A stretch of 64,000 nucleotides of DNA, taken from the NCBI RefSeq assembly GCF_046569695.1, contig NZ_JBKHUI010000002.1:186001-250000 (forward strand). Reading direction: 5' to 3'. This DNA comes from Kluyvera sp046569695. Its GTDB lineage: Bacteria; Pseudomonadota; Gammaproteobacteria; Enterobacterales; Enterobacteriaceae. The notes beneath the pieces are model-generated. The model did not search any database. It was not told the origin of the DNA and saw only the letters and a program-made list of their open reading frames with translations. Shown piece after piece: positions 1 to 8,108 of the stretch; position 1 is the first letter of the stretch, and every line of letters begins with the position of its first letter. The translations under genes were made by a program, and so were the position numbers.

Positions 1-475
1 TCGAGCGCTTGGCGTAGTCCCAATCCGCCGGGTACGGCGTACACTCGTCAAAAATCATCACGATATCGGAACCGAGATCGTACTGAATTTCCATCGATTT
101 TTCTGGATCGAGGAAGATCGGGTCGCCGTTAATTGGGTTGCGGAAGTGCACGCCCTGCTCGGTGATTTTGCGGATATCACCCAGGCTGAAGACCTGGAAA
201 CCGCCGGAATCGGTCAGAATTGGCCCTTTCCACTGCATGAAGTCGTGCAGGTCGCCGTGCAGTTTCATGATTTCCTGACCCGGGCGCAGCCACAGGTGGA
301 AGGTGTTGCCGAGAATGATTTGTGCGCCGGTCGCTTCAACTTCTTCCGGCGTCATACCCTTAACGGTGCCGTAGGTACCTACTGGCATAAAGGCAGGCGT
401 TTCGACTACGCCACGATCAAAAACCAGGCGGCCGCGGCGGGCGCGACCGTCTGTGGTGTCCAGTTCAAATTTCAT
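1..475 (-). CDS. tgt: Queuine tRNA-ribosyltransferase, N-terminal part (cut by window edge)
   Basis: This is the first 158 codons of tRNA-guanine transglycosylase, which swaps guanine-34 for preQ1 in tRNAs with GUN anticodons. The ATG is at 475, and the protein begins [15 protein letters not shown] like E. coli Tgt. The TDSGGFQ motif is present with Asp89, known in the family as a catalytic residue. The C-terminal zinc site lies beyond the left edge. The gene follows queA on the same strand with a gap of about 50 bp, the usual queA-tgt operon order. Identification is secure; only the 5' part is visible. Confidence 0.96.
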
Positions 476-528
476 CTTTACTCCTGCGTCAGAAAAACAG
501 TCCGACGTTAAATTCTCATGCCGGGAAC

Positions 529-1599
529 TTATTCCCCGACACGCTCAAAAATAGCCTGCGGATTGTACGTGATAAACATGGCATCACCGTAACTAAAAAA
601 GCGATATTTTTGTTCTACAGCAGCCTTATAGGCGTTCATGGTGTGCTGATAACCGGCAAAAGCGGAAACCAGCATGATAAGCGTCGATTCCGGCAGGTGG
701 AAGTTGGTCACCAGTGCATCAATCACCTGGTATTGGTAGCCCGGGAAAATAAAGATTTGCGTGTCGCCGAAGAACGGCGCAATCAGCTCATCTTTTGCCG
801 CCTGCGCCGCGCTCTCAAGGGAACGAACCGAAGTCGTCCCCACCGCAATAACACGGTTGCCACGCGCTTTCGCCGCCAGCACCGCATCAACCACTTCCTG
901 CGGCACTTCCGCGTATTCGGAGTGCATGATGTGGTCTTCAATGCTGTCCACGCGCACCGGCTGGAAGGTACCCGCGCCCACGTGCAGCGTGACAAACGCC
1001 ATCTCGATGCCCTTTTCGCGAAGCTTCGCCAGCAGCGGTTCGTCGAAGTGCAGGCCCGCGGTCGGTGCCGCAACGGCGCCCGGTTTTTCGCTATATACGG
1101 TCTGATACAGCTCGCGGTCCGCGTCTTCGTCCGGGCGGTCGATGTACGGAGGCAGCGGCATGTGGCCGATAGCGTTCAGAATATCCAGCACGCTGCGCTC
1201 GTCGTCGAACTCGACTTCAAACAGCGCGTCATGGCGGGCAACCATCGTCGCCTTAATACTTTCATCATCGCCCAGCAGCAGCTCCGCACCCGGCTTCGGC
1301 GCTTTAGAGGCGCGAATATGTGCCAGAATACGTTTATCATCCAGCATACGCTCGACCAGTACTTCAATCTTGCCGCCGCTGGCTTTACGGCCAAACAGGC
1401 GCGCCGGGATCACGCGGGTATTGTTAAAGACCAGCAGATCCCCAGGGTTGAGCTTATCGAGCAAATCGGTGAAAGTACCGTGCGTCAGCGCGCCCGTCGG
1501 CCCGTCCAGAGAGAGTAAGCGACAGCTGCTACGCTCGGCTTGTGGATAGTGGGCAATCAGGGATTCGGGTAGTTCAAAGGAGAAATCGGCAACGCGCAT
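529..1599 (-). CDS. queA: S-adenosylmethionine:tRNA ribosyltransferase-isomerase
   Basis: QueA transfers and isomerises the ribosyl group of S-adenosylmethionine onto preQ1-modified tRNA, forming epoxyqueuosine at position 34. At 356 residues it has the same length as E. coli QueA and starts [19 protein letters not shown]. The conserved stretches [19 protein letters not shown] and [10 protein letters not shown] are intact. It is the first gene of the queA-tgt operon and is divergent from acpH, with about 90 bp between the two starts. Product and start are as expected for the family. Confidence 0.97.
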
Positions 1600-1690
1600 G
1601 ACTGTGACTCTGGGCTTAATAATGAGGCGGGTAGTCTAGTGCCGGGGAGACATCCCTGCAACCCTTACCCCTCTGGATAAACGTTTAACA

Positions 1691-2272
1691 ATGAATTTTC
1701 TCGCTCACCTGCACCTCGCTCACCTGGCCGACAGCTCGCTATCGGGAAACCTATTGGCGGATTTCGTCCGCGGCAACCCGCAGCAGGATTATCCGGCCGA
1801 TATCGTTGACGGTATCTATATGCATCGCCGCATTGATGTGATGACCGACAATCTGCCACAGGTAAAAGAAGCGCGCGAATGGTTCCGTCCCGAAACGCGC
1901 CGCGTCGCGCCGATTACGCTCGATGTGATGTGGGATCACTTCCTTTCACGCCACTGGGCGCAAATCTCGCCAGAAATTGCCCTACCCGAGTTCACCCGCT
2001 ACGCCCGCAGCGAAGTCGCCACGATCCTTCCTGACGCTCCAGAACGCTTTCTGACGCTGAACCAGCACCTGTGGTCCGAACGCTGGTTGGAGCGCTACGG
2101 CGAGATGGATTTTATCCAGCGGGTGCTGAATGGGATGGCCAGCCGCCGCCCGAAACTGGATGCGTTGCGCGATTCATGGCATGACCTCGACGCGCACTAT
2201 GATGCGCTGGAGACGCGCTTCTGGCAGTTCTATCCGCAGATGATGGCGCAGGCGAAAAACAAAGCGCTGTAG
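1691..2272 (+). CDS. acpH: ACP phosphodiesterase
   Basis: AcpH (YajB) removes the 4'-phosphopantetheine arm from holo acyl-carrier protein. The 193-residue product starts MNFLAHLHLAHLADSSLSGN and carries the His/Asp-rich N-terminus of the DUF479 family (NFLAHL, DFVRG, HRRID). Its length matches E. coli AcpH. It is divergent from queA, exactly as in E. coli, and is followed by a separately promoted peroxiredoxin gene. Identification rests on synteny and recognisable sequence. Confidence 0.93.
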   Translation: MNFLAHLHLAHLADSSLSGNLLADFVRGNPQQDYPADIVDGIYMHRRIDVMTDNLPQVKEAREWFRPETRRVAPITLDVMWDHFLSRHWAQISPEIALPEFTRYARSEVATILPDAPERFLTLNQHLWSERWLERYGEMDFIQRVLNGMASRRPKLDALRDSWHDLDAHYDALETRFWQFYPQMMAQAKNKAL

Positions 2273-2328
2273 GGCTTGCATCGGGCCACGGAACGGCTAT
2301 GCTTATTCCTTTGGTAAAATAATAATTG

Positions 2329-2365
2329 ATAGGTGAATCCTATCTTATTAATCGTCATAGTCTTT
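2329..2365 (+). promoter_or_regulatory. OxyR-like operator upstream of the peroxiredoxin
   Basis: The half-site ATAGGTGAATCCTAT (2329-2343) fits the OxyR pattern ATAG-N-T-NNN-A-N-CTAT at all positions but one. After a 7-base spacer, a weaker second half (2351-2365, ATCG then CTTT) follows in the correct register. The site ends immediately before the putative -35 element, the position from which OxyR activates. No footprint is known for this genome; the match is by eye. Confidence 0.62.
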
Positions 2366-2394
2366 TTGTGTTCCCCGCTTACCCTCCCTATACT
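2366..2394 (+). promoter_or_regulatory. Putative sigma-70 promoter of the peroxiredoxin
   Basis: A good -10 hexamer TATACT (2389-2394) is preceded at 17 bases by a poor -35, TTGTGT (2366-2371). A weak -35 directly abutting an OxyR-like site suggests an activator-dependent promoter. The start codon is about 50 bases downstream. Confidence 0.5.
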
Positions 2395-2441
2395 GGCCCG
2401 CGTTGCGTTCCATTAACCTTATAAATTCAAAGGAGAACCCC

Positions 2442-3044
2442 ATGGTTCTGGTTACTCGTCAAGCGCCTGACTTCACCGCAGCAGCGGTACTGGGCAACGG
2501 TGAAATCGTTGAGAAATTCAATTTCAAACAGCACACCCAGGGTAAAGCCACCGTTCTGTTCTTCTGGCCGATGGACTTCACCTTCGTCTGCCCGTCCGAG
2601 CTGATTGCCTTCGACAAACGTTACGAAGAGTTCCAGAAGCGCAGCGTTGAAGTGGTTGGCGTCTCTTTTGACTCCGAATTCGTTCACAACGCATGGCGTA
2701 ACACCCCTGTCGACAAAGGCGGCATCGGTGCTGTGAAATACGCAATGGTTGCTGACGTTAAGCGTGAAATTCAGAAAGCTTACGGTATCGAACACCCGGA
2801 CGAAGGCGTTGCGCTGCGCGGCTCCTTCCTGATCGACGCTAACGGCGTGGTTCGCCACCAGGTAGTTAACGACCTGCCGCTGGGCCGTAACATCGATGAA
2901 ATGCTGCGTATGGTTGATGCGCTGCAGTTCCACGAGCAGCACGGCGAAGTGTGCCCGGCGCAGTGGGAAAAAGGGAAAGAAGGCATGAATGCGTCTCCGG
3001 ACGGCGTTGCTAAGTACCTGAGCGAAAACGTATCCAGCCTGTAA
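2442..3044 (+). CDS. Typical 2-Cys peroxiredoxin (AhpC/TSA family)
   Basis: This thiol peroxidase reduces hydrogen peroxide and organic hydroperoxides. It has 200 residues, with peroxidatic Cys50 in DFTFVCPSE and resolving Cys171 in GEVCPAQW, the two-cysteine arrangement of AhpC/TSA proteins. ATG 2442 is chosen over an upstream start because AAGGAGA sits at the right spacing. From family knowledge, a homologue occupies this locus in Salmonella (tsaA) but not in E. coli K-12; it is distinct from the ahpCF peroxidase. An OxyR-like operator precedes it and a strong terminator follows, so it is a single-gene transcript. Confidence 0.92.
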   Translation: MVLVTRQAPDFTAAAVLGNGEIVEKFNFKQHTQGKATVLFFWPMDFTFVCPSELIAFDKRYEEFQKRSVEVVGVSFDSEFVHNAWRNTPVDKGGIGAVKYAMVADVKREIQKAYGIEHPDEGVALRGSFLIDANGVVRHQVVNDLPLGRNIDEMLRMVDALQFHEQHGEVCPAQWEKGKEGMNASPDGVAKYLSENVSSL

Positions 3045-3062
3045 TCGGCTGACGTTTCGTCA

Positions 3063-3090
3063 AAAAAGGCTCGCATTGCGAGCCTTTTTG
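3063..3090 (+). terminator. Rho-independent terminator of the peroxiredoxin gene
   Basis: The stem AAGGCTCGC / GCGAGCCTT has a short ATT loop and is followed by TTTGTTTT, about 20 bases after the stop codon. Confidence 0.88.
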
Positions 3091-3117
3091 TTTTCCTGGA
3101 ACTGGTGATACGCCACG

Positions 3118-4476
3118 TTATGATGCCTGCTGCACATACACCGCCCGCTTCGGCGCAAAGAAAATCATGATAATCACGCTCACCAGCAGCACCGCCGCAA
3201 TGCTGTAAAGCCCTGCATTACTGTTCCCGGTCATATCCCGCGTCACGCCCATTACCCATGGTGCAAAGAAGCCGGATGACGTGGAGATCATGCTGATCAT
3301 CGCAATTCCCGCCGGGGCTTTCGCCGGATCGAGATAGGTAGATGGGAAGGTCCAGGAGATCCCCGATGCACCGCTAAAGCCAAACCCGGCAACGCCCAGC
3401 AGCACCAGCTTCAGGTACATCGGCACTTCCAGATAGCCCACCGCAATCAGGCTCACGGCAGCAAGCGTCGCGCCAAAGACAAAATGCCAACGGCGTTCAC
3501 GACGAATATCGGAGCTGCGGCAAATCGTAAGCTCACCGAGAATCGCCATGGCGAACGGAATCGCCCCCAACAGTGCGATAACCGCAATATTGCCAACCCC
3601 CATCTCCTTAATCATCGTCGGCAGCCAGAAGTTAAACGCATAGGCGCCGCAGTTGGTGGCAAAAATAAAGGCAATCAGCAGGAACACTTTCGGGTCAGCC
3701 AGCGCCCCCAGCATCGCTTTTTTACCGTGCATGCCATAACCCGACGTGATGCCCTGCTTTTCCCGGTCTTTCTGCATCATCTGCTGGTGCAGCGCCTTTT
3801 CCTGCGGGCTTAACCATGTCGCCTCTTCCGGCTTATCGGCGAGATTAAAATAGATAACCCCCGCGATGAAAAAGACCGGTAGCGCGTCCAGCAGGAACAT
3901 CCACTGCCAGCCCTCCAGCCCGTGCCAGCCGTGCATATATTGTAAAATCACCCCGGAAACCGGGCCGCCAATCATCGGCGCGGTTAGCGTGGCGACCAGG
4001 AAGATAGCGGTGATACGCCCGCGAATATGGCTCGGGAACCAATAGGTAAAGTAAAGGATCACTCCCGGTACAAACCCAGCTTCAAAAATACCCAGCAGGA
4101 TCCGCAGCGCATAAAGCTGGTTGATAGTCTGCACAAACATCGTGCAGGCGGAAAGCGTGCCCCACAGCAGCATGATGCGGGTCAGCGTTTTACGCGCGCC
4201 GATTTTATCCATCAGCATATTGCTGGGAATTTCGCATAGCGCATAGCCGATAAAAAAGATCCCCGCCGCAATCGCATATTGCGTATCGGTAAAACCAATC
4301 GCGCTCTGCATCTGCAGCTTGGCGTAGCCAATATTGACGCGGTCAAGGAAAGAGAAAAAGTAGGCGATAAACAGTACCGGCATGATTTTCCACACCACTT
4401 TCTTTAATAACCGCTGCTCTGCTTCACTGCCGGTCAGGCTGTTTAATATTGGTTTATCGGCATAAACGTGACTCAT
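3118..4476 (-). CDS. MFS transporter, anion:cation symporter (ACS) family
   Basis: This is a 452-residue inner-membrane carrier with about 12 hydrophobic segments. It has the ACS-family signatures FLDRVNIGYAKL near the N-terminus and the loop motif MDKIGARK; relatives take up organic anions such as hexuronates, tartrate, phthalate or hydroxyphenylacetate. The substrate cannot be read from sequence. It lies downstream of the amidohydrolase on the same strand, but a terminator hairpin at 4684-4714 separates the two, so it is probably transcribed on its own. Context suggests uptake of a substrate for the neighbouring hydrolases. Confidence 0.85.
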   Translation of the reverse strand: MSHVYADKPILNSLTGSEAEQRLLKKVVWKIMPVLFIAYFFSFLDRVNIGYAKLQMQSAIGFTDTQYAIAAGIFFIGYALCEIPSNMLMDKIGARKTLTRIMLLWGTLSACTMFVQTINQLYALRILLGIFEAGFVPGVILYFTYWFPSHIRGRITAIFLVATLTAPMIGGPVSGVILQYMHGWHGLEGWQWMFLLDALPVFFIAGVIYFNLADKPEEATWLSPQEKALHQQMMQKDREKQGITSGYGMHGKKAMLGALADPKVFLLIAFIFATNCGAYAFNFWLPTMIKEMGVGNIAVIALLGAIPFAMAILGELTICRSSDIRRERRWHFVFGATLAAVSLIAVGYLEVPMYLKLVLLGVAGFGFSGASGISWTFPSTYLDPAKAPAGIAMISMISTSSGFFAPWVMGVTRDMTGNSNAGLYSIAAVLLVSVIIMIFFAPKRAVYVQQAS

Positions 4477-4683
4477 CTGGCATCCCCATTGGTACGTAAA
4501 AACGGTGACCAGCGCGATATTGCGCTTGCCTTGCTCAGTTCTGATATATACAAATCCATTGATTATTATCTAATCATTAAGATGTTAATGACATTAGAAG
4601 AGGCAGGCGCAAAGATCCAGATGGAACGCACCAATAAAGATCACAAATTTGAAATATATTGATAACAACAAGGTGGGGATCAC

Positions 4684-4714
4684 AAGAAAAGGTGGTCATT
4701 GAACCTGACCACCT
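4684..4714 (-). terminator. Terminator after the amidohydrolase gene
   Basis: A 9-bp stem AGGTGGTCA / TGACCACCT with a 7-base loop runs leftward into TTTCTTG on the minus strand, just past the amidohydrolase stop at 4724. Confidence 0.7.
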
Positions 4715-4723
4715 GAGAGCGGG

Positions 4724-6592
4724 TTAGAACGAGAAGCAAGAGCAGCCGAGTGCGCCCCAGAAGGCGCGATCGTCAGACACCGGAATGCCGGACTGACGCG
4801 CAATATCGTGCTGATGCCCGTGTACGCCGCAGCTGCCGCAGCACTGGTGCATCTGAACTACCGCGCCGATATGCTCAGAACCCGGAGGCGCGGAACGATA
4901 GTGACCCGGCACTTTCACCACCGGCGACCAATCCGGCACTACCGGAATCGACGGCGGGGCGATCGGCGTGAAGTGCCCGGCGGCGTAGACCACGCGGCCA
5001 TCGACAATCGTCATCACCGACTCAATACCTTTGATCTCTTCTTCCGGCACGCTGAAGTAGTCCTTCGACAGCGCCACCAGATCCGCCAACTGCCCGGCGG
5101 CAATGCGTCCCTTTTTCCCCTGCTCGCTGGAGAACCAGGCGCTGCCTGCCGTCCACAGTTCCAGCGCGACATCGCGCGGCAGACGGTTTTCATCGTCATA
5201 CATCGCCATACCGCCGACGGTACGCCCGGAAACCAGCCAGTACAATGCCGTCCACGGGTTATAGCTCGCCACGCGGGTCGCGTCCGTCCCTAAGCCAACA
5301 GGAACGCCCATTTCCAGCATTTTCGCCACCGGTGGCGTGTGTTTCACCGCATCTTTGCCGTAGCGATCGACAAAGTATTCCCCCTGGAAGGCCATACGAT
5401 GCTGCACCGCAATCCCGCCGCCCAGCGCCTTCACGCGCTCAATATTACGCTCGGTAATGGTCTCCGCGTGGTCAAAGAACCAGTGCAGGCCGTTGAACGG
5501 AATATCACGGTTAACCTTCTCGAACACGTCCAGCATACGGCTGATCGACTCGTCGTAGGTGGCGTGCAGGCGGAACGGCCAGCGATGCTCGACCAGGTGA
5601 CGAACCACACGCTCAAGCTCATCTTCCATACCCGGCGGCAGATCCGGACGCGGCTGCAGGAAATCTTCAAAGTCGGCCGCCGAGAAGACCAGCATCTCAC
5701 CCGCACCGTTGGCACGGTAGAAGTCGGTGCCCTGCCCCGGTTTGAGCATATCCGTCCAGCGTTCAAAATCCTCAACTTCCTGCTTCGGACGCTGGGTAAA
5801 CAGGTTATAGGCGATGCGGATAGTCATCTGCTTGTTGGCGTGCAGCTGCTCAATAATTTCGTAATCTTCCGGGTAGTTCTGGAAGCCACCGCCCGCATCA
5901 ATGGCGCTGGTCAGTCCGAGCCGGTTCAGCTCGCGCATAAACTGGCGGGTGGAGTTGACCTGCATCTCCAGCGGCAGCTTCGGCCCTTTGGCCAGCGTCG
6001 CGTAGAGGATCATGGCGTTAGGTTTGGCAATCAGCATCCCGGTCGGGTTGCCGTTGTTATCGCGGACAATCTCGCCGCCCGCGGGGGCTGGCGTATCTTT
6101 GGTGTAGCCCACCGCCTTCAGCGCGGCGCGGTTGAGCAGTGCGCGGTCGTAGAGGTGCAGCACAAACACCGGCGTATCTGGCGCGGCGTCGTTAAGCTCC
6201 TGCAGCGTTGGCATCCGGCGTTCAGCAAACTGGAACTCGCTCCAGCCGCCCACCACGCGCACCCACTGCGGCGACGGCGTACGGTCGGCCTGCTCTTTGA
6301 GCATGCGTAGCGCATCCGCCAGCGACGGTACGCCTTCCCAGCGCAGCTCCAGGTTGTAGTTCAGCCCGCCGCGAATCAGGTGCAGGTGCGAGTCGTTAAG
6401 CCCGGGGATCACCGTGTGGCCGTGAAGGTCAACAATCTGCGTGCCTTCGCCCGCCCAGGACATCATCTGCGCGTCGCTGCCGACGGCCAGAATTTTGCCA
6501 TCGGCAATGGCCACCGCGTCCACTAGCGGCTGTTGCGGGTCAAGCGTGTGAATCTGCCCCTGGGTTAAAATCAGGGTAGCGATTTGTGACAT
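4724..6592 (-). CDS. YtcJ-like metal-dependent amidohydrolase with Cys/His-rich C-terminal tail
   Basis: This 622-residue protein belongs to the amidohydrolase superfamily (YtcJ/COG1574 type). The HxH metal motif is in NDSHLHLIRGG (His69, His71), and later GLGTDATR and the composite beta-sandwich ends typical of the fold are present. ATG 6592 is preferred to a start 39 bases upstream because AGGAGA precedes it. The last 39 residues are unusual: Cys584, Cys585, Cys588, His591, His593, His595, Cys617 and Cys619 form a cluster that looks able to bind a second metal. It is the third gene of a minus-strand unit with the YcaC-like and monooxygenase-fold genes. The substrate is unknown. Confidence 0.85.
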   Translation of the reverse strand: MSQIATLILTQGQIHTLDPQQPLVDAVAIADGKILAVGSDAQMMSWAGEGTQIVDLHGHTVIPGLNDSHLHLIRGGLNYNLELRWEGVPSLADALRMLKEQADRTPSPQWVRVVGGWSEFQFAERRMPTLQELNDAAPDTPVFVLHLYDRALLNRAALKAVGYTKDTPAPAGGEIVRDNNGNPTGMLIAKPNAMILYATLAKGPKLPLEMQVNSTRQFMRELNRLGLTSAIDAGGGFQNYPEDYEIIEQLHANKQMTIRIAYNLFTQRPKQEVEDFERWTDMLKPGQGTDFYRANGAGEMLVFSAADFEDFLQPRPDLPPGMEDELERVVRHLVEHRWPFRLHATYDESISRMLDVFEKVNRDIPFNGLHWFFDHAETITERNIERVKALGGGIAVQHRMAFQGEYFVDRYGKDAVKHTPPVAKMLEMGVPVGLGTDATRVASYNPWTALYWLVSGRTVGGMAMYDDENRLPRDVALELWTAGSAWFSSEQGKKGRIAAGQLADLVALSKDYFSVPEEEIKGIESVMTIVDGRVVYAAGHFTPIAPPSIPVVPDWSPVVKVPGHYRSAPPGSEHIGAVVQMHQCCGSCGVHGHQHDIARQSGIPVSDDRAFWGALGCSCFSF

Positions 6593-6612
6593 AGCGTTCT
6601 CCTCGTGCCGTT

Positions 6613-7155
6613 TCAGGCTTTTTTCAGCCAACCGGCAAACAGGCGGGTCACGATGGGCATCCAGAACCAGACCACCAGCGCGACCACACAGGCATCATTA
6701 ATAAAATGCAGCGACAGGGTTCCCTTTAACGACGGTAGCAGCATGCCGGTAATCGCGGGCACCAGATTGGTACTGGGGAAAATCACCAGCAGCGTTATCA
6801 GAAACTGTTTCCAGCGCTTCGGCTGGCGAACGTTGGCGGCGGGCGGGGTAAACCAGAAGGCGGCTTCGGTGCGCACTTCAGTACGGTCGCCCTCCCCGAG
6901 CACCGGGGCAATCTCCTCCACCAGCTTGCGTCGCACATCAGACTGGGTCCAGGCGTAAAGGTGTTCGATGGTGTCGAAGCGGATGATGATATTCCAGGCC
7001 GTTTGCCCATCGACCGGGCGAATAACGTTGGCCCCAAGATGGCCGGGATAGTTGGCGGCGATAGGCATAATCTCCCCCAGCCAGGCTTCATACTGCGCAA
7101 CGTGTTCGGGGCGAATAGCGTGGGTAATAACCAGCGTGACATGCTTTTGCGTCAT
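6613..7155 (-). CDS. Antibiotic-biosynthesis-monooxygenase (ABM) domain protein with two membrane segments
   Basis: This 180-residue protein has an N-terminal ABM/YgiN-like ferredoxin fold (residues about 1-105; VTLVITHAIRPEHVAQYEAW, then WNIIIRFDTIEHLYAW). Two C-terminal hydrophobic helices follow (about 115-135 and 150-170). ABM proteins often act on quinones or aromatic compounds without cofactors; the membrane anchor resembles the COG3224 group. The start at 7155 replaces a longer reading frame, since MTQKH begins the domain. It lies 20 bp before the amidohydrolase and about 60 bp after the YcaC-like gene. The precise reaction cannot be inferred. Confidence 0.75.
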   Translation of the reverse strand: MTQKHVTLVITHAIRPEHVAQYEAWLGEIMPIAANYPGHLGANVIRPVDGQTAWNIIIRFDTIEHLYAWTQSDVRRKLVEEIAPVLGEGDRTEVRTEAAFWFTPPAANVRQPKRWKQFLITLLVIFPSTNLVPAITGMLLPSLKGTLSLHFINDACVVALVVWFWMPIVTRLFAGWLKKA

Positions 7156-7215
7156 GACGATAGGTTCCTTGCGCTTGCAAACCGGCGGGGTGATCACCCC
7201 ACCGGATCTCTTGCC

Positions 7216-7857
7216 TTAGGCTTTGCGCTCAGGCGCGCCGTGCACCATGGTATAGGCATAGTCCACGCCCATCCCATACGCGCCGCTGTGCTCACGCACC
7301 AGATCCATCACCGCGTCGTAGGTCTCTTTACGCGACCAGTCACGCTGGTACTCCAGCAGCACCTGCTGCCAGGTCACCGGCACCGCACCGGCCTGCACCA
7401 TGCGGTCGATAGAACGTTCGTGGGCATCCACGGAGGTACCGCCGGAAGTATCGGTCACCACGTAAACCTCGTAGCCCGCTTCCAGCGCCATCAGGGCCGG
7501 GAAGGTCAGGCAGACTTCGGTCCACAGCGCGGAGATAATCAGTTTTTTACGCCCGGTCGCTTCCACCGCTTTTACAAAAGCAGCGTCTTCCCAGGAGTTC
7601 ATTGAGGTGCGTTCGATAGGCTTCACGTCAGGATGAACAGCGAGTAATTCTGGCCAGATATAACCACTAAAACTTTTCGTTTCGACGGAGGTATAAATGA
7701 CCGGAACATTAAATATTTTCCCGGCTTTCGCTAACGCTACGGTATTATTTTTCAATGTCTGGCGATCAATATTCGCCACGCCGAATGACATTTGTGGCTG
7801 ATGGTCAATAAAAATAAGCGCAGAGTTCTTAGGGTCAATCAGTTCCCGGATAGACAT
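7216..7857 (-). CDS. YcaC-like isochorismatase-family hydrolase
   Basis: This 213-residue cysteine hydrolase is of the isochorismatase-like superfamily. Asp18 lies in ALIFIDHQ and the probable nucleophile Cys116 in ALWTEVCLTFPAL. The start of the long central helix and the VVTDTSGG segment match YcaC of E. coli, whose physiological substrate is unknown. It is the first gene of the three-gene minus-strand unit and is divergent from the LysR regulator across about 250 bp. Co-occurrence with an amidohydrolase suggests hydrolysis of a carbamate or amide intermediate, but this is inference. Confidence 0.85.
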   Translation of the reverse strand: MSIRELIDPKNSALIFIDHQPQMSFGVANIDRQTLKNNTVALAKAGKIFNVPVIYTSVETKSFSGYIWPELLAVHPDVKPIERTSMNSWEDAAFVKAVEATGRKKLIISALWTEVCLTFPALMALEAGYEVYVVTDTSGGTSVDAHERSIDRMVQAGAVPVTWQQVLLEYQRDWSRKETYDAVMDLVREHSGAYGMGVDYAYTMVHGAPERKA

Positions 7858-8108
7858 AACACACCTTCTTAATCAATAAGTTAAAAGGTAACGGTCTTAA
7901 ACTGCCGTCAGCAGCAGGATCCTGAATCAGAAAGCTTGTTGAGTATAGCGGGAAATTTCTAACGAGTTATTAAAGAAAACTTACCATCCTGTGACGGTTA
8001 TAAATCAGCATCAAAAAAATGCGATGCTTATATCTAATTTATTCACTGGCTTTGTTTTTCACTATTCGTTACAACGTAGTGGTTTAATTTTCAGGATATT
8101 TTCCCATT
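7858..8108. other. Divergent promoter region (YcaC-like gene / LysR)
   Basis: This 251-bp AT-rich spacer separates divergently transcribed genes and is the expected site of LysR-type binding to both promoters. No T-N11-A box was clear enough to claim. No coding potential was seen. Confidence 0.5.

Noticed and set aside
4468..4662. 64-codon plus-strand frame upstream of the MFS gene
   Set aside because: It has no Shine-Dalgarno sequence, overlaps the start of the MFS gene and shows no family features. The region is better read as a promoter.
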